Below, piece after piece: positions 1-8,289 of a stretch of DNA of 64,000 nt. Within the stretch, counting starts at the first letter, position 1. Each line of letters starts with the position of its first letter. The notes under the pieces were generated by a model. That model worked only from the letters and a program-made list of their open reading frames with translations. It was not told the DNA's origin and searched no databases. Both the position numbers and the translations under genes were made by a program. Origin of the DNA: Nitrospira sp. (GTDB lineage: Bacteria; Nitrospirota; Nitrospiria; Nitrospirales; Nitrospiraceae); NCBI GenBank assembly GCA_029194535.1, contig JARFXR010000001.1, forward strand, positions 186,001 to 250,000, in the 5' to 3' direction.

Positions 1-2
1 AC

Positions 3-785
3 AAGCCTCGAGTAACGGCCTTGCATGTTCTGGATATCGCCGCCCTGCGCGCCCCGTTTGTCTCGCAGTCCATGGTAGCCGGGAACGAGCGGTTCATCCA
101 GCAGGAAATCAGGCACATGGAGCGTCGCTCGGCCGAGACCCTCGCCGGAGCGCGTCGGCAGATGCGCGTGCTTCGCCTCAACGGGAAGGCGAAGGAATTG
201 CGGGGGGGCGTCGCGCCGACGATTCTCAAGCAAGCCGCGAACACGCACGGCATGGTCATCGTCGGCAGCCAGGGGCTCGATGCGCTGGACCGTCTGATGC
301 TCGGCAGTATCTCGACCAACGTGCTGCATCATGCGTCCTGCCCCGTGCTGATCGCCAAGACACCCATCAAATCGGTGCGCCGGATCGTTCTGGCTGCCGA
401 CGGATCGGCGTCTTCACGGCAGGCGATGAAATGGCTTCTGACGAAATTCCGCCCGAACGTCTCCACTGATAAGGACGCCCGGACACCGCTCCACATAACG
501 GTGGTTCATGTGATGCCGTTTCTCAAGTATCCGGAACTGAAGGAGGCGGGGAGTCGCCTCGCTGAAGAGCATCGACTCAAGCTGGCCGGCGCGGGCTTTG
601 TCGCCGACGCCGTCTGCCGGTTGGGCAGGCCGGCTGATGAGATTGTGAAGGTGGCCACGGAGCGCCGAACGGACTTGATCGTCATGGGAGCGCAGGGCCT
701 GGGAGCGATCGCCAGGCTGGTGCTGGGTAGCGTATCAACCCGAGTCGCCCAACGATCCTCCATATCGGTGCTGGTGACGAGATGA
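3..785 (+). CDS. Universal stress protein, two Usp domains, 5' end outside window
   Basis: Tandem UspA-type protein, probably an ATP-binding stress protein of the cytoplasm. The reading frame is open to the left edge and already reads as the first Usp beta strand (VTALHVLD), so the start lies before the window; the TTG at 21 is not a convincing start. Two copies of the Usp nucleotide-binding signature are visible: GSQGLDALDRLMLGSIST in the first domain and GAQGLGAIARLVLGSVSTRV in the second. The second domain opens with AADGSASSRQA. The stop is TGA at 783-785. The partner or stress is not evident from the sequence. Confidence 0.85.
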   Translation, partial: KPRVTALHVLDIAALRAPFVSQSMVAGNERFIQQEIRHMERRSAETLAGARRQMRVLRLNGKAKELRGGVAPTILKQAANTHGMVIVGSQGLDALDRLMLGSISTNVLHHASCPVLIAKTPIKSVRRIVLAADGSASSRQAMKWLLTKFRPNVSTDKDARTPLHITVVHVMPFLKYPELKEAGSRLAEEHRLKLAGAGFVADAVCRLGRPADEIVKVATERRTDLIVMGAQGLGAIARLVLGSVSTRVAQRSSISVLVTR

Positions 786-949
786 TCGTCACTGTTCTCT
801 CCCGGGTGCGGTGTGAAGGGAGGAGCCGATGGCACTCCTTCGCAAAAGTCACAGGTGTTAGGTTTTTACAACAACGGCTTGGAATCAAGCATGATCAATT
901 AACCACTATAAAACAATAGTTTACGATACATTCCCGCCAGAATTTCTAT

Positions 950-965
950 TGGCATGTGAGTTGCT
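950..965 (+). promoter_or_regulatory. Sigma-54-like -24/-12 promoter upstream of lpxC
   Basis: TGGCATG-TGAG-TTGCT matches the sigma-54 consensus (TGGCACG-N4-TTGCT) at all but one position, with GG and GC ten bases apart. It ends 28 nt before the lpxC GTG. The tandem TGCCGA dyads seen at the four other sigma-54 boxes in this window are absent upstream, so a different activator would be needed. Chance occurrence cannot be excluded. Confidence 0.5.
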
Positions 966-993
966 GTCTCGACCAGTAGATCGGAGGTGCCAG

Positions 994-1932
994 GTGAGAC
1001 TGCAACAGACCTTAGCCAATACAATAACCTGCACAGGCGTTGGTCTTCACTCAGGCCAACCCGTTACCTTGACCATGAGACCGGCTTCTCCTGATACCGG
1101 CGTCGTCTTTGTCAATCGAAACGGACATGCGGGAGCCTCTCTCGCAGCCACCGTCAAGCATTTGGTCCCGACCGAGCTTTGCACGGCGATCAGCGGCAAT
1201 GGATTTCAGGTCAAGACGATCGAGCATCTCTTGGCGGCACTGGCCGGGCTGAACGTCGACAATGTGTTCGTCGACCTCGATGCGGGGGAAGCGCCGGTCA
1301 TGGATGGCAGCTCCGCTCAGTTCGTGCGCTTGATCCGCTCGGCGGGCTTGGTTTCCCAAGCCAAGCGCCAACCGTACCTGAAGATGACGAGACCTCTTGA
1401 AGTGGTGGACGGGTCGCGTCGGATTCGTATTGAGCCGTCGTCGACGCCGAGAATCACCTATTCCATTCAATACAACCATCCTCTGATTCAGACACAGACG
1501 TACACCTACGAATACTCGGCGGACGCATTCGAGTCGGAGATTGCCGATGCCCGGACGTTCGGGTTCTTGGAGGAAGTCGAAGCCCTATGGGCGCGCGGGC
1601 TTGGGCGCGGCGGCAACCTGGACAACACGGTCGTGTTGTCGAAGGACGGAGTCTTGAACGAATCCGGTCTCCGTTTCGCCGACGAGTTCGTCCGGCACAA
1701 GGTGCTTGACCTGATCGGCGACTTTGCGCTCCTGGGGGTTCCGTTCATCGGTCATCTGATCGCCGACCGCTCAGGACATGCCCTGCACACAAAACTTGTG
1801 AAGCAGATTCTGGATCATCCGGACTGTTGGGTGCTTCTCAACGCCGACCACGGCTTGACGGTTCCCGAGCTTCTTTCCACCGTGTCCTCCTCGCGGCCGA
1901 CCGCTCCTGTGGCGCTCCAAGCCGCTTCCTGA
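994..1932 (+). CDS. lpxC: UDP-3-O-acyl-N-acetylglucosamine deacetylase LpxC
   Basis: Zn-dependent deacetylase for the committed step of lipid A synthesis, cytoplasmic. The product is 312 aa, normal for LpxC. The zinc ligands are in place: H78 in HLLAALAG, H235 and D239 in HKVLDLIGD, with the catalytic H262 in SGHALHTK. Also present are MDGSSAQFV and DARTFGFLEE. I chose the GTG at 994 because CGGAGGT sits five bases upstream and the protein then starts at RLQQTLANTITCTGVGLHSG, as in homologues. An upstream in-frame TTG at 949 would add 15 unconserved residues and would lie within the sigma-54-like box. A hairpin follows the gene. Confidence 0.95.
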   Translation: MRLQQTLANTITCTGVGLHSGQPVTLTMRPASPDTGVVFVNRNGHAGASLAATVKHLVPTELCTAISGNGFQVKTIEHLLAALAGLNVDNVFVDLDAGEAPVMDGSSAQFVRLIRSAGLVSQAKRQPYLKMTRPLEVVDGSRRIRIEPSSTPRITYSIQYNHPLIQTQTYTYEYSADAFESEIADARTFGFLEEVEALWARGLGRGGNLDNTVVLSKDGVLNESGLRFADEFVRHKVLDLIGDFALLGVPFIGHLIADRSGHALHTKLVKQILDHPDCWVLLNADHGLTVPELLSTVSSSRPTAPVALQAAS

Positions 1933-1965
1933 ACACCCCTGTAACAAACCCCATGACCGACCGCC

Positions 1966-1985
1966 CCGCCCCCGCTCGGGGGCGG
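1966..1985 (+). terminator. Hairpin after lpxC
   Basis: CCGCCCCC and GGGGGCGG pair perfectly (8 bp) around a GCTC loop, 33 nt after the lpxC stop. There is no T run after it, so termination is plausible rather than certain. Confidence 0.55.
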
Positions 1986-2034
1986 TCGATTGGTCTGCGT
2001 CGAGATACCGATGAGTGGTGGGATCGTTGGTCGA

Positions 2035-2064
2035 CGTCGGGAACGAGTGGCCTCGTTCCCGACG
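2035..2064. terminator. Perfect 13-bp hairpin, possible bidirectional terminator
   Basis: CGTCGGGAACGAG and CTCGTTCCCGACG pair without mismatch around a TGGC loop. It lies downstream of lpxC on the + strand and 18 nt past the stop of the lysine-rich mini-ORF on the - strand. It lacks a T tract on either side. Confidence 0.5.
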
Positions 2065-2082
2065 CTGGAATCAAGGCGGGAC

Positions 2083-2121
2083 TTACTTCTTTTTCTTCTT
2101 CGCTGCTTTCTTCGTCGCCAA
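2083..2121 (-). CDS. Candidate 12-residue lysine-rich peptide
   Basis: A TTG-started frame encodes MATKKAAKKKKK. It is preceded at 2127-2134 by GGAGGTGA, a full-length match to the 16S anti-Shine-Dalgarno sequence at good spacing, and followed by a perfect 13-bp hairpin. An in-frame GTG at 2130 would give 15 residues (MRVLATKK...). The composition resembles the lysine/alanine-rich tails of bacterial H1-like proteins, but the frame is very short. It may be a leader peptide, a fragment or chance. The strong ribosome site is the main support. Confidence 0.35.
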   Translation of the reverse strand: MATKKAAKKKKK

Positions 2122-2134
2122 GACTCTCACCTCC

Positions 2135-2715
2135 CTTCGTCCTTCAGCCTGTCAGCCCCGGGGATAGACGCGCCCTTCTGCTACTGCTCTACGATGTCGC
2201 CCCCGACGTGAGCGGCGCGTCCCGCTCGCGCCGACTCGTGGAGAATCTCCCATTGCGTTGTGGCCCCGACGCCATTCCGAGCAGGATGAACCCATCGGCG
2301 CCTCGGACGGGCGGCAAGTACCAGCGGCTTCAGCAATCGGTTGAGTGGAAACAATCGGTGGGATCGTGGTCGGCATCTACGCGATCGAGCGTTTCGGCCG
2401 AGTCGCAAAACCGGTCTCGGGGTGCGAAGTCCCGGTTCAGGCGGTGGTGCTGTCGTTGATTTCCTGATAACGGTTCCTACCGAATCATGTTTCACTGCTC
2501 AGCACGAACACGTCTCTCCGCACATTCATTCACGAAACCTTGATCACCGTCTCTGCTTTATAGTCTTGCTCATGAATCAAGTCAATAGAACGAATGCGGA
2601 TCGGAGCCTGCCGCACGATGGAAACCACGAGCGGAGTCGTTCAGATCCGTCTCATGCCGCGCCTGACCCACGGACAGGGATCATTCAAGAACCGTCATGC
2701 TATCATGGGACATTC
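2135..2715. other. Stretch without a confident gene
   Basis: No recognised gene lies between lpxC and the SuhB-like gene. One short + frame at 2345-2467 (GTG start, 40 codons) has natural-looking composition, reading ETIGGIVVGIYAIERFG near its start, but has no ribosome site and is not called. The segment just before 2716 is AT-richer and probably carries the promoter for the next gene, though no clear -35/-10 pair is visible. Confidence 0.4.
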
Positions 2716-3537
2716 ATGCTTCCAGCAGACTCAGAAGACATTCCACCCGACCAATTGATGACGGTGGCGATCGAGGCGGCCAGGCAGGCCGGAGACCTGC
2801 TCCTGGACTACGCCGAGGCCGGCTTCCGCATCGAACACAAGAATCCCATCGACCTCGTCACGGACGCCGACCGTGCGGCCGAGCGATGCATCATCGAATT
2901 GATACGCCGGCGGTTCCCGTCCCATCGGATTCTTGCCGAGGAACAGGGGCCGACCGTCCAAGCCCCTTCCCGTTATCAATGGATTGTCGATCCGCTCGAT
3001 GGAACGACCAACTTTGCCCACAGGTTCCCGTTCTACAGCGTCTCGATCGGTGTGGAGCGCGACGGAATCGGCCTGATCGGCGTCGTCTTCGATCCGACCA
3101 GAAGCGAATTGTTCACGGCCCAAGCCGGCGCCGGGGTGCGTCTCAACGGAACCACCCTGGCCGTCTCGCGCATCACTCACCTGGATCGAGCGCTCTTGGT
3201 TACGGGATTCGCCTATGATATTCGAGAAACCGCCGACAACAATTTGGACCATTTTGCCCGCTTCGCGCTCAAGACGCAGGGGCTGCGTCGAACGGGCAGC
3301 GCGGCCCTGGATCTCTGCTACGTGGCGTCCGGACGATTCGACGGATTCTGGGAAGTGCGATTGAATCCCTGGGACATGGCGGCGGGAATCGTCATTCTCA
3401 CGGAAGCGGGAGGAACCGTCACGGATTTTGTCGGCGGCGCCCATTCGATCTACGGGAAAGAGCTGGTCGCCAGCAACGGGTTGATCCATCAGGCCATGCT
3501 GGAGGTCCTCCGACAAGGCGCACGGCCCCGTTCTTGA
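2716..3537 (+). CDS. suhB: Inositol monophosphatase family protein (SuhB-like)
   Basis: Mg-dependent, Li-sensitive phosphatase of the IMPase/SuhB family, 273 aa, cytoplasmic. The metal-binding motifs are all present: AEEQG, DPLDGTTNFAHRFPFYSVS and WDMAAGIVILTEAGG. Substrate is likely inositol-1-phosphate or a related sugar phosphate; SuhB also has an rRNA antitermination role in enterobacteria, which cannot be judged here. The ATG at 2716 gives the family's usual length. Its ribosome site is weak, and a second in-frame ATG at 2758 is possible. The frame extends far upstream without homology. Confidence 0.88.
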   Translation: MLPADSEDIPPDQLMTVAIEAARQAGDLLLDYAEAGFRIEHKNPIDLVTDADRAAERCIIELIRRRFPSHRILAEEQGPTVQAPSRYQWIVDPLDGTTNFAHRFPFYSVSIGVERDGIGLIGVVFDPTRSELFTAQAGAGVRLNGTTLAVSRITHLDRALLVTGFAYDIRETADNNLDHFARFALKTQGLRRTGSAALDLCYVASGRFDGFWEVRLNPWDMAAGIVILTEAGGTVTDFVGGAHSIYGKELVASNGLIHQAMLEVLRQGARPRS

Positions 3538-3653
3538 CCGAGGCACGGCCGACGGCCGACCTGCTCAAGATCCGGCGCCCGGCTATCATATACAGCGGCA
3601 AGGTCGATGGAGTATGATCGACAGAAATCGGTGGAAGAAAAGGAGTGCGACGT

Positions 3654-3938
3654 ATGGCCAGGTCAGTGCCTCCCTCAGGACAATCGAACGGCAATCCACC
3701 TCAGCCGGACGAAGCCGAATCGCTCGCCACGGAGGTCGAACTGCTTCGGGTTCAGGTCAGCCGCAAGGGATCCCAAGTCGATGCTCAATGGGCGATTCAC
3801 CCGCAGCTCAAACAAGACTTGCTCCCCAACGAATGGCAGGAAGTCGCGGATCTCCTGGGCAAAGTGACCGGCATCGTCGGACGCCGCTTTTCCCAAATCC
3901 TCTCCCAGGCCGACGCGGGTCCGCCCAGCAACGCGTGA
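3654..3938 (+). CDS. Hypothetical protein, 94 aa
   Basis: A small acidic/polar protein that I do not recognise. AAGGAG at 3639-3644 sits nine bases before the ATG at 3654, which decides the start and the frame among three overlapping possibilities. The N-terminal third is Pro/Ser/Asn-rich and looks disordered. A short amphipathic helix (EVELLRVQVSRK) is followed by a second helical stretch (QEVADLLGKVTGIVGRRFSQ). No signal peptide or cysteines. It lies 71 bp before the AhpD-like gene on the same strand. Confidence 0.55.
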   Translation: MARSVPPSGQSNGNPPQPDEAESLATEVELLRVQVSRKGSQVDAQWAIHPQLKQDLLPNEWQEVADLLGKVTGIVGRRFSQILSQADAGPPSNA

Positions 3939-4009
3939 CATTGAAGCCGGGAACCCCGATCCTCTTCTCAGCCTCAACCGTAACCTTCCAATTCAATTAG
4001 GGAGTTGTC

Positions 4010-4342
4010 ATGGACACCTACTACCATCCCCATGATCTCGGAAAGTTCGCCGATATGGGCAAAGGCCACCCCGTCTTGTGGGAAAAATTCATGGCGTACT
4101 ACAGCGCGTGCTTTGCCGAAGGAGCGTTGACGGAACGCGAAAAGGCCCTGATCGCGCTCGCCGTCGCCCACACCGTCCAGTGTCCGTACTGCATCGACGC
4201 CTATACCCAGGCGTCCCTTGAGAAAGGATCGAACATCGAGGAAATGACCGAAGCCGTGCACGTCGCCTGCGCGATCCGCGGCGGAGCCTCGTTGGTTCAC
4301 GGTGTGCAGATGCGGAACGTCGCCGAGAAACTCTCGATGTAA
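4010..4342 (+). CDS. Carboxymuconolactone decarboxylase/AhpD-like protein
   Basis: A 110-aa all-helical AhpD-fold protein with the redox pair CPYC in HTVQCPYCIDAYTQ, preceded by EREKALIALAV. This family reduces peroxides or acts as a thiol peroxidase-like helper. The sequence closely resembles proteins named arsenosugar biosynthesis-associated peroxidase-like, but neither ArsM nor ArsS lies nearby, so that role is unproven. GGGAG lies six bases upstream of the ATG. It converges with the radical SAM gene, ending 10 bp from it. Confidence 0.8.
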   Translation: MDTYYHPHDLGKFADMGKGHPVLWEKFMAYYSACFAEGALTEREKALIALAVAHTVQCPYCIDAYTQASLEKGSNIEEMTEAVHVACAIRGGASLVHGVQMRNVAEKLSM

Positions 4343-4352
4343 CGACCCCGGC

Positions 4353-6206
4353 CTACAGGTAGGGATGCTCGGGGATGGCCAACGTGAAGTACTTCCCGCG
4401 CTCTTCATAAAGGATGCGCCGGGCGGTGAGTTCGGCCAGCACCGGCGCCAAGGGCTCAACATCCGTTTCCCGGACATCACGAGCGAGCGCCGCCTGAATC
4501 TGTTCGAGGCCTTTCGCCGCGTCATTACAAATTTCTATCACCTGCGCCGCCAGACCGTCGTACCGCTTGCGGGTGGGGGACCCGGGTGTTCGCCCGTCAT
4601 ACACCGTCACGTAATTCAGCGCCTTGGAATAGTACAGGAACGGCCGGTCGTTCGACGTATGCAGGCGGCGCCAGCCCTCGATCGCAGAGACCAGCTCCTG
4701 ATAGACATGCGGATCGACCGGCCAGTCGTCCAACTCATACTCGAAATCGTATGCGACCTTCTTCAGGTCGACCTGCCGCGCGTCGTATATATACTCGTAC
4801 GCCGCGCCGGGACCCGTGATCCGCACGCCGTATTCCTGCGGCCTCATGTAATAGGGACTGAACCGCTCAAGCCAGAACTTTCCCGTCGACTCCGGCGGCT
4901 GGAGATGCAGTAACGACGGGATCAAGTCGAGCTGCCGGCGATAGTCCTCGTTCGTCTCGCCCGGAAATCCCAGGAGAATGTTCCAGGACACGGCCACCCG
5001 ATAATAGAAACTCCATTTCAGGCACAGGATGTTCTGCATCGGGGTTACGCCCTTGTCCATCGCCCTCAGCTGGTTAAGGCTTAGAGACTCCAGGCCCGGC
5101 TGCATGCACTTCACCCCGCCGACCGCGAGCGTGCGGATCTGGCTCTTGTGGAGATTGCTCTTGGTTTCGATGAACACGTCCAGATCGCAGTGAGCCGCCG
5201 CGAATTTTCCGAAGAGGTTCTCGACATATTTCATGTCGATGATGTTGTCGACCAGCCTGAACCTGGCCGTGTCGTATCGATGCGAGAGGTAGGTCATTTC
5301 CTGCGCCACCTGCTCCGAAGATTTGGCGCGAAATTTCATGCTCTGCGCGTTCAGACCGCAGAATGTGCAGTGGTGTTTCTCGCCCCACCAGCACCCCCGT
5401 GAGCCCTCATATAGGAGGATGCGGTCCAATCCCTGCGACGATTCTCCCAATTCGGCCAGCAGGCGGTAGTAGTCGTCGTAATCAGGGGGACCCGTCTTGA
5501 CGAAATCGGAGAAGAGCGAGGCATTGGGCGTCAGCCGGATGTCGTTTCCCTCTCGGTACGCGATGCCGCTGGGATATTCCGAGGCCTCCCGGCCCAGCAC
5601 CTTGCGGACCAGGCGGGGAAAACTCTCCTCCCCTTCGCCGACGACCACGTGGTCGATGAACGGAAACGCCCGGAAGTACTCGAGACCCATCTCGCCGTCA
5701 TAATTGGCGCCGCCGAAGACGATCGTGACCGATGGATACAGGTCCTTGATCAGCTTCGCCATGGTCAGGCTGGCCACGTTTTGGTCGAAGGTCGAGGTAA
5801 AGCCCACGAGGCGGTATTGCCCCCAATCGATCGAGGTGAGCGCCTGGGTCAGAAACTGAGGGGCCGTGCGGACGGCCATGTCCTCGAAGTAGCCGAGTGA
5901 ATGCCCGCTCTCCTGCGTGAGCTGCTCGAAGACCGGCTTGAACACTCGCGGATATTCGGCGCGCTTGGGATTGTCGCGAAACAAGAGGTACGAAAAGATC
6001 CACTCTCCGAACAGCGCGCGCTTCTCACAGATCAGTTCATACAGCGGCGTCCCGATCTTGTGAGCGAAGCGGACGTTCAGGTGATGACAGTCAACGGGAA
6101 TGCCCTGCGACTTCAGCAGGGCGGAGAGAGTGCCCAGCTGGATCGAAGGATACTTCGAATAGCTGAACGGCATATTGACGAGTGCCACCTGGGCCTTGTC
6201 GATCAT
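4353..6206 (-). CDS. RiPP-maturation radical SAM C-methyltransferase (B12-binding)
   Basis: A 617-aa enzyme of the cobalamin-binding radical SAM type that methylates unactivated carbons in ribosomally made peptides. Residues 1-200 form the B12-binding domain (VFGGANYDGEMG, VVVGEGEESFPRLV). The 4Fe-4S cysteines are C272, C280 and C283 in GSRGCWWGEKHHCTFCGLN, a CX7CX2C spacing typical of this subfamily rather than CX3CX2C. A C-terminal domain of about 200 residues follows. It starts 33 bp after the pterin dehydratase gene and is probably co-transcribed with it. GAGG lies eight bases before the ATG. No precursor peptide, protease or exporter is visible nearby. Confidence 0.88.
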   Translation of the reverse strand: MIDKAQVALVNMPFSYSKYPSIQLGTLSALLKSQGIPVDCHHLNVRFAHKIGTPLYELICEKRALFGEWIFSYLLFRDNPKRAEYPRVFKPVFEQLTQESGHSLGYFEDMAVRTAPQFLTQALTSIDWGQYRLVGFTSTFDQNVASLTMAKLIKDLYPSVTIVFGGANYDGEMGLEYFRAFPFIDHVVVGEGEESFPRLVRKVLGREASEYPSGIAYREGNDIRLTPNASLFSDFVKTGPPDYDDYYRLLAELGESSQGLDRILLYEGSRGCWWGEKHHCTFCGLNAQSMKFRAKSSEQVAQEMTYLSHRYDTARFRLVDNIIDMKYVENLFGKFAAAHCDLDVFIETKSNLHKSQIRTLAVGGVKCMQPGLESLSLNQLRAMDKGVTPMQNILCLKWSFYYRVAVSWNILLGFPGETNEDYRRQLDLIPSLLHLQPPESTGKFWLERFSPYYMRPQEYGVRITGPGAAYEYIYDARQVDLKKVAYDFEYELDDWPVDPHVYQELVSAIEGWRRLHTSNDRPFLYYSKALNYVTVYDGRTPGSPTRKRYDGLAAQVIEICNDAAKGLEQIQAALARDVRETDVEPLAPVLAELTARRILYEERGKYFTLAIPEHPYL

Positions 6207-6239
6207 CTGGTGCCTCGTGAGATCATCGGTCGCGAGCTC

Positions 6240-6590
6240 TCATGCCGCCGCGTTGCGGGTCGATTCGAATTCCCGATCCGCCTTGGCCGCCATATAGAAA
6301 TCGCTTTCTGTCAGACCGTTGATTTTGTGGGTCCAGATCTCGACCTTGCACTTCCCCCAGGCCAGATACAGGTCGGGATGATGTCCTTCGGCCTCAGCCA
6401 CGGCGCCGACCCTGTTGACGAAGGCGAGAGCTTGCGCAAAATCCTGGAAGGTATAGAGTCGTTCCAGGTGGCCTTGCCCATTCAGAGACCAACCTCCGCC
6501 GAGATCTCTTAACAGACTCTGGACGCGATCGTTGGGAAGGGGCGGGACCCCGCCCCGACAGGGCACACATTTCTGATCTGCGAGTCCCAT
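6240..6590 (-). CDS. phhB: 4a-hydroxytetrahydrobiopterin dehydratase (pterin carbinolamine dehydratase)
   Basis: A 116-aa PCD/DCoH enzyme that dehydrates 4a-hydroxy-tetrahydropterin, normally recycling the cofactor of aromatic amino acid hydroxylases. The catalytic histidine pair is in AEGHHPDLYLAWGK, and the C-terminal TKINGLTESDF-type motif reads HKINGLTESDF. The start is fixed by AGGAGG five bases before the ATG. An N-terminal CVPC pair is typical of the bacterial subgroup. No aromatic hydroxylase is in the window, so the pterin partner is unknown; molybdopterin-related use has been proposed for some relatives. Confidence 0.9.
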   Translation of the reverse strand: MGLADQKCVPCRGGVPPLPNDRVQSLLRDLGGGWSLNGQGHLERLYTFQDFAQALAFVNRVGAVAEAEGHHPDLYLAWGKCKVEIWTHKINGLTESDFYMAAKADREFESTRNAAA

Positions 6591-6651
6591 ATGAGCCTCC
6601 TGCGAACTTGTTATTGTAATGAGGCCTCTTTCTCCAACGCAACCAAGCCGT

Positions 6652-7101
6652 TCACGCTGCTTGCTGGGCAAAGAAGAGTCCCCGGTTGATATCTCCGATG
6701 CTGAGCATGCCGACGAGCCGGCCCTGATCCACCACTGGAATGCGCCGGAAATTCTTCAGACCCATGTACGAAGCGGCTTCGAGGATCGGGCCGCTGGATG
6801 AAATGGTCAATGGATTTCGGCTCATCACCTCCTCGACTTTTTTTGTCAGGATCTCGTGATAGCCCTCCTCCATTTCGAGAAAATCACGGCTGTGAACATT
6901 GTCATGGATATAGTCCCCGTAGTTTGGATAGAGCGGGAGCAGGATGTCTCGCACCGTCACGATCCCGACAAGGCGGTTGTCGCCTTCCACAACCGGGATC
7001 GCGCCGCAATGACGGTTGATCATTTTGATGACGACCGAACGAACCGTATCGGTAGGGAACGCGGAGACAAAACCGCTGGACATGACATCGCGGACGAACA
7101 T
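6652..7101 (-). CDS. Two-CBS-domain protein
   Basis: A stand-alone 149-aa CBS pair that probably senses adenine nucleotides. The first CBS starts at VRDVMSSGFVSAFPTDTV and the second at VEEVMSRNPLTISSSGP. Both end in the usual (I/V)PVV...LVG(I/M)(V/L)(T/S)-type strands. AAGGAGG is well placed before the ATG. No effector domain is attached. The upstream 100 bp is AT-rich and probably holds its promoter. Confidence 0.85.
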   Translation of the reverse strand: MFVRDVMSSGFVSAFPTDTVRSVVIKMINRHCGAIPVVEGDNRLVGIVTVRDILLPLYPNYGDYIHDNVHSRDFLEMEEGYHEILTKKVEEVMSRNPLTISSSGPILEAASYMGLKNFRRIPVVDQGRLVGMLSIGDINRGLFFAQQAA

Positions 7102-7205
7102 GGCATCCTCCTTTGTTGAACAATGAGGAGCGCAGCAGAAAATGAAAAGTATTGTAAACCTACTATTGAACGGGAAACCAGGTGGGGAAACGAGGCTGTC
7201 GTCGG

Positions 7206-8204
7206 CTATTCGGCTTCGTCCGGAGCGCCTCCGGATTTGGCTAAGTCGTCCATTTTCACCTTGTCCGGATTGAATTTTTCAGCGGCTGTAGTCATGCGAT
7301 CCAGCGCCTCGTCGAACGAGATGGCGGGAGCCTCCTTGGGACGGAAGCGGATCGGATTCACTCGGGCCACGACGAAACTCTTGAGGTAGGGGCTGGTCAA
7401 GCCCTTCGCCTTCAACGCTTCCACCTGGCGCACGATCAGGTCGTCCAGCGCAAGCACTGTGCGGGCCCGTTCCCGGCGCGTTTCGATCGCCGTGCGCATC
7501 GGCTTTTTCAAGAATTCATCGACCCGTTTCAATACCGGATGGTAGGCCCCACCGCTGAACCGTGGTCGTTCCTCGTAGCAAAGCCCCAGCGTGATCAACG
7601 ACGGCTCCTCGAATTCCAGGGCGTACATCTCTTCGGAACTGTCCTCGAGCTGGGCCAGCTCCTTGTACATCCGAATCACCTCCAGGGCCTTTTCGCGAAG
7701 GTTATGCGCTTTTTCCGTATTGAGCGCGAGGATTTGATAGGCCGCGGCTGCTTCCGGCACGACGATCGCCACCAGACTCTTGGCTCCCAGCGTCCGCATG
7801 GCGGACAAACGATGGTTGCCGTTCGGGGTCCAGTATTTTGCGGCCTGATTCGGCTTGGGCATTCGCACCGCAATGATCGGATCGAGAAAGCGGCCGATCT
7901 TCCCGATGACGGCCTCGAGCTTTCTCACGTGGGTATCGGAGAGGTTGCGCTGATAGGGCGTCGGCTCGACGAGTTCGATCGGCAACGCCGCCAGCACCAG
8001 CCAGCGGCCTCCGTAGGGCTCCCGATATACCGCCAGCACCTTCCCGCCGTCTTCCTCGATCGTGCGATGCAGCTGCGCAACCTCCCCGGGAGGCGCGGCG
8101 GCCTGCAATTCCACCGCGGCCAGGCCGATCGATGCGCCGGCCGGTCGTTTCCGCCGCTTCACCCCAGCGGAGCCGGAGCCCTTTTTCCCCTTCGCCGTGG
8201 CCAT
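7206..8204 (-). CDS. ParB/Srx-fold nuclease-like protein
   Basis: A 332-aa protein with a basic, disordered N-terminus (lysine/arginine-rich, residues 1-25) followed by a ParB N-terminal-like fold. The key motifs are PYQRNLSDTHVRKL and the nucleotide-binding NGNHRLSAMRTLGA, equivalent to the ParB GERR box region. The C-terminal half is helical and contains no obvious ParB DNA-binding HTH. No parA gene is adjacent, so this is an orphan ParB-like protein rather than a partitioning system. It starts divergently from the APC permease, with both starts close together. Confidence 0.75.
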   Translation of the reverse strand: MATAKGKKGSGSAGVKRRKRPAGASIGLAAVELQAAAPPGEVAQLHRTIEEDGGKVLAVYREPYGGRWLVLAALPIELVEPTPYQRNLSDTHVRKLEAVIGKIGRFLDPIIAVRMPKPNQAAKYWTPNGNHRLSAMRTLGAKSLVAIVVPEAAAAYQILALNTEKAHNLREKALEVIRMYKELAQLEDSSEEMYALEFEEPSLITLGLCYEERPRFSGGAYHPVLKRVDEFLKKPMRTAIETRRERARTVLALDDLIVRQVEALKAKGLTSPYLKSFVVARVNPIRFRPKEAPAISFDEALDRMTTAAEKFNPDKVKMDDLAKSGGAPDEAE

Positions 8205-8289
8205 GGAGCCTATGGTATGCGAGCCGAACGAGAAAGAAAAGCGAGAACGGCTCGAAATCTCACAGCCGCCGGACTACACTGACGAACCC

